This document shows, piece by piece, positions 21,726-23,508 of a DNA stretch of 23,508 nt. The position numbers were made by a program, and so were the translations under genes. Every line of letters begins with the position of its first letter. The first letter of the stretch is position 1. A model generated the notes under the pieces. It was not told where the DNA came from and ran no database searches. It saw only the letters and a list, made by a program, of their open reading frames with translations. Origin of the DNA: AC-32 sp046726435 (lineage in GTDB: Bacteria > Actinomycetota > Thermoleophilia > Gaiellales > Gaiellaceae); contig JBKPAM010000181.1 of assembly GCA_046726435.1 (NCBI GenBank), positions 1-23,508 on the forward strand, read 5' to 3'.

Positions 21726-22520
21726 GTGCGGTTCGGGGTCACGGCCTTGCTCGCCTCCTCGTTGCTGTTCCTCTGTGGGTGCGGCTCATCGCAGCCGAAG
21801 CGCGCGCCTCCGCCGAAGGTCACCAACTTCGCGCTGCAGAGCAAGCTGATGGGCGGAGCGATGTACGAGGAGCTCGTCACGCCCGCCGGGGGCAGCAAGG
21901 GGCGGCCGCTGCTCGTCTTCCTGCACGGCTACGGCGCAGCCCCGAGCGACATGCTCAGCCCCGCCTTCATCTCGGCGCTCCGCCGCCTGGGCGACCGCGC
22001 ACCGGTTGTGTTCCTCCCCGAAGGCGGCGTGGGCTGGTGGCACGACCGCGCCGAGGGGCCGTGGGGCTCGTACGTCCTGCGGGAAGCGATCCCGGCTGCC
22101 CTCGCGCGCAGCGGCGCCGACCCCAAGCGCGTCGCGATCGGCGGGATCTCGATGGGCGGCTTCGGCGCGCTCGACCTGGGGCGCATCGAGCCGAAGCGCT
22201 TCTGCGCCGTCGGAGGCCACTCGCCCGCAATCCTCCTCAACGAATCGCAGAACGTTCTGGGCGGGTTCGACAATGCCGCCGACTTCGAGCGGCACGACCT
22301 GATCCGGATCGCTCGCAGCCACTCGCCGTACGACGCGCCCGTCTGGATCGACATCGGCGACCGGGACCAGCTTCGCCCAGACGCGTCGAAGCTCGCCCGC
22401 GAGCTAGAAGCCGATGGCGCCAACGTCAGCTTCCACGTCTGGCCCGGTAGCCACGACGGGCGTTACTGGGACGCGCACTTCGCTCAGTACCTCCGCTTCT
22501 ACACGGACGCCTGCGACTAG
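21726..22520 (+). CDS. Secreted lipoprotein esterase, alpha/beta hydrolase fold
   Basis: 264 aa. A signal peptide (hydrophobic 5-16) ends in a lipobox-like LCGC with Cys19 as the probable lipidated residue, so the enzyme would sit outside the cell on the membrane. It has the oxyanion region FLHGYGAAP (65-73), the nucleophile Ser142 in GGISMGGFGAL, a likely acid Asp at 214 or 219 (DRDQLRPD) and His243 in WPGSHDGRYW. It resembles the esterase D / polyhydroxybutyrate depolymerase-like group. The GTG at 21726 gives exactly the signal peptide; the longer frame from 21018 is antisense to the HAD gene. The substrate is unknown. The cyclase gene follows after 13 bases. Confidence 0.86.
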   Translation: MRFGVTALLASSLLFLCGCGSSQPKRAPPPKVTNFALQSKLMGGAMYEELVTPAGGSKGRPLLVFLHGYGAAPSDMLSPAFISALRRLGDRAPVVFLPEGGVGWWHDRAEGPWGSYVLREAIPAALARSGADPKRVAIGGISMGGFGALDLGRIEPKRFCAVGGHSPAILLNESQNVLGGFDNAADFERHDLIRIARSHSPYDAPVWIDIGDRDQLRPDASKLARELEADGANVSFHVWPGSHDGRYWDAHFAQYLRFYTDACD

Positions 22521-22533
22521 CGATCATCCCCCC

Positions 22534-23508
22534 GTGCAGCGCAAGACGGTCACCGTGCTGTTCTGCGACCTCACCGGCTCGACGGAGCTCGGGGAGTCGG
22601 TCGACCCCGAGGCTCTGCGCGGGTTGCTCGCGCGCTACTTCGAACGCATGAAGGCGATCGTCGAGCGGCACGAGGGCACGGTCGAGAAGTTCATCGGCGA
22701 CGCGGTGGTGGCGGTCTTCGGAGTGCCGACGGCGCACGAGGACGACGCGCTGCGCGCGGTTCGGGCCGCAGAGGAGATGCGCGACGCCCTTCCGGAGCTC
22801 GGCGTGCAGGCGCGCATCGGGCTCACCACCGGAATCGTCGTAACCGGCACCGAGGAACGCCTGGCGACGGGGGACGCCGTCAACGTCGCCGCGCGCCTCG
22901 AGCAGGCGGCAGAGCCGGGCGAGGTGTTGCTCGGAGAGCCGACGCTCGCACTGGTTCGCGAGGCGGTTGAGATCGAGCCGGTCGAGCCGCTCGAGTTGAA
23001 GGGCAAGGCGGAGCGCGTTCCCGCCCACCGGCTGCTGCGTGTGCGCGATGCGCCCGAGCGCCGCCACGAGGCGCTGTTCGCGGGTCGCGAGTGGGAGCTC
23101 GCGCTCGTTCGAGCGGCATGGGAGCGGGCCCGGGCCGAGCAGCGTTGCGAGCTGGTGACCGTGCTGGGCGATGCCGGCGTTGGGAAGTCGCGCCTTCTCG
23201 AAGAAGCCCTCGCGTCTCTCGACGCGGCAGTCGTCCGCGGACGCTGTCTCGCATACGGCGAAGGGATCACGTACTGGCCCGTGGTCGAAGTCCTGAAGCA
23301 GCTCGACGTCGTTCCGACCGACGAGGCCGCAGCCGCCGCCATCGCCTCGCTGCTCGGCCCGAGCGCCGCCGCCACTTCCGCCGAGGAGATCGCCTGGGCG
23401 TTCCGCAAGACCCTCGAGCACGCCGCTGCCGAGCAACCGTTGGCCGTCCTCTTCGACGACGTCCACTCGGGCGGTGAGACCTTCCTCGACCTGGTCGAGC
23501 ACGTGGTG
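22534..23508 (+). CDS. Class III adenylate/guanylate cyclase fused to AAA-type ATPase (partial, cut by window end)
   Basis: The first 325 residues are visible. A cyclase homology domain (about 4-170) has the metal-binding Asp12 in FCDLTGST and Asp56 in EKFIGDAVVAVFG, with Lys52 as a substrate-selecting residue. ATGDAVNVAARLEQAA (111-126) holds the Asp and the transition-state Asn117 and Arg121, so it could be active. The sequence then continues into an ATPase domain with Walker A GDAGVGKSRLL (212-222) and Walker B LAVLFDD (303-309). In related proteins a long TPR or other sensor region follows. The GTG at 22534 fits the family start (QRKTVTVLFCD); no ribosome site, with GATCAT six bases upstream. 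Probably a cytoplasmic signalling protein; its product nucleotide and trigger are unknown. Confidence 0.9.
   Translation, partial: MQRKTVTVLFCDLTGSTELGESVDPEALRGLLARYFERMKAIVERHEGTVEKFIGDAVVAVFGVPTAHEDDALRAVRAAEEMRDALPELGVQARIGLTTGIVVTGTEERLATGDAVNVAARLEQAAEPGEVLLGEPTLALVREAVEIEPVEPLELKGKAERVPAHRLLRVRDAPERRHEALFAGREWELALVRAAWERARAEQRCELVTVLGDAGVGKSRLLEEALASLDAAVVRGRCLAYGEGITYWPVVEVLKQLDVVPTDEAAAAAIASLLGPSAAATSAEEIAWAFRKTLEHAAAEQPLAVLFDDVHSGGETFLDLVEHVV

Noticed and set aside
1..23508. CRISPR array, prophage or defence island
   Set aside because: No spaced direct repeats, phage structural genes, integrase or recognised defence genes were seen.

Overview
The window is compact, high-GC bacterial DNA with no gene-free stretch above about 205 bases, many 4-base start/stop overlaps and frequent GTG starts. 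Separate AccA and AccD subunits, a Ku/LigD pair, an ECF42-type sigma factor with its DGPF partner, and several apparently leaderless promoters (a TAnnnT box 6-7 bases before the start codon) point to an actinobacterium, perhaps a deep branch such as Thermoleophilia. That placement is inference; no rRNA or tRNA is present to anchor it.

Layout. (1) 26-4104, minus: a TPP riboswitch followed by thiD-thiM-thiE-thiL, then a DppB-type peptide/nickel-family permease that probably continues a transporter operon off the left edge. (2) 4108-7065, plus: a divergent promoter, a class I methyltransferase and an MrfA/YprA-like DEAH helicase with a C-terminal cysteine cluster. (3) 7079-7243: a 165-bp element bounded by 19-bp perfect (about 32-bp imperfect) inverted repeats, MITE-like. 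(4) 7259-9137, plus: a small membrane-anchored protein, then a DGPF/YCII protein and ECF42 sigma factor pair preceded by a sequence that fits the reported ECF42 promoter. (5) 9220-12979: a DDAH-like amidinohydrolase (plus), a LOG-like nucleotide phosphoribohydrolase (minus), then GNAT - ABC ATPase - ABC permease (plus). (6) 12981-17342, minus: ku-ligD (non-homologous end joining), an 11-codon leader ORF with a very strong ribosome site, and rsgA. (7) 17463-17566: a perfect 12-bp hairpin and a small cluster of DnaA-box-like 9-mers. (8) 17567-19340, minus: accD-accA, the carboxyltransferase of acetyl-CoA carboxylase. (9) 19379-21689, minus: a HAD hydrolase - tandem GNAT - zinc-ribbon ureohydrolase operon joined by 4-base overlaps. 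(10) 21726-23508, plus: a lipoprotein esterase and the start of a class III cyclase/AAA ATPase signalling protein cut by the window end.

How the parts work together: the thi genes phosphorylate HMP and hydroxyethylthiazole, couple them and make TPP, and their own product should shut them off through the riboswitch. Ku and LigD rejoin double-strand breaks; the helicase may belong to a separate DNA-damage response. The DGPF/ECF42 pair looks self-activating. AccA and AccD make the carboxyltransferase for malonyl-CoA. I do not see a clearly novel multi-gene defence or biosynthetic system. The least explained items are the inverted-repeat element, the rsgA leader ORF, the two CTG starts in CTGA overlaps, and the altered metal site of the ureohydrolase in the HAD-GNAT operon.
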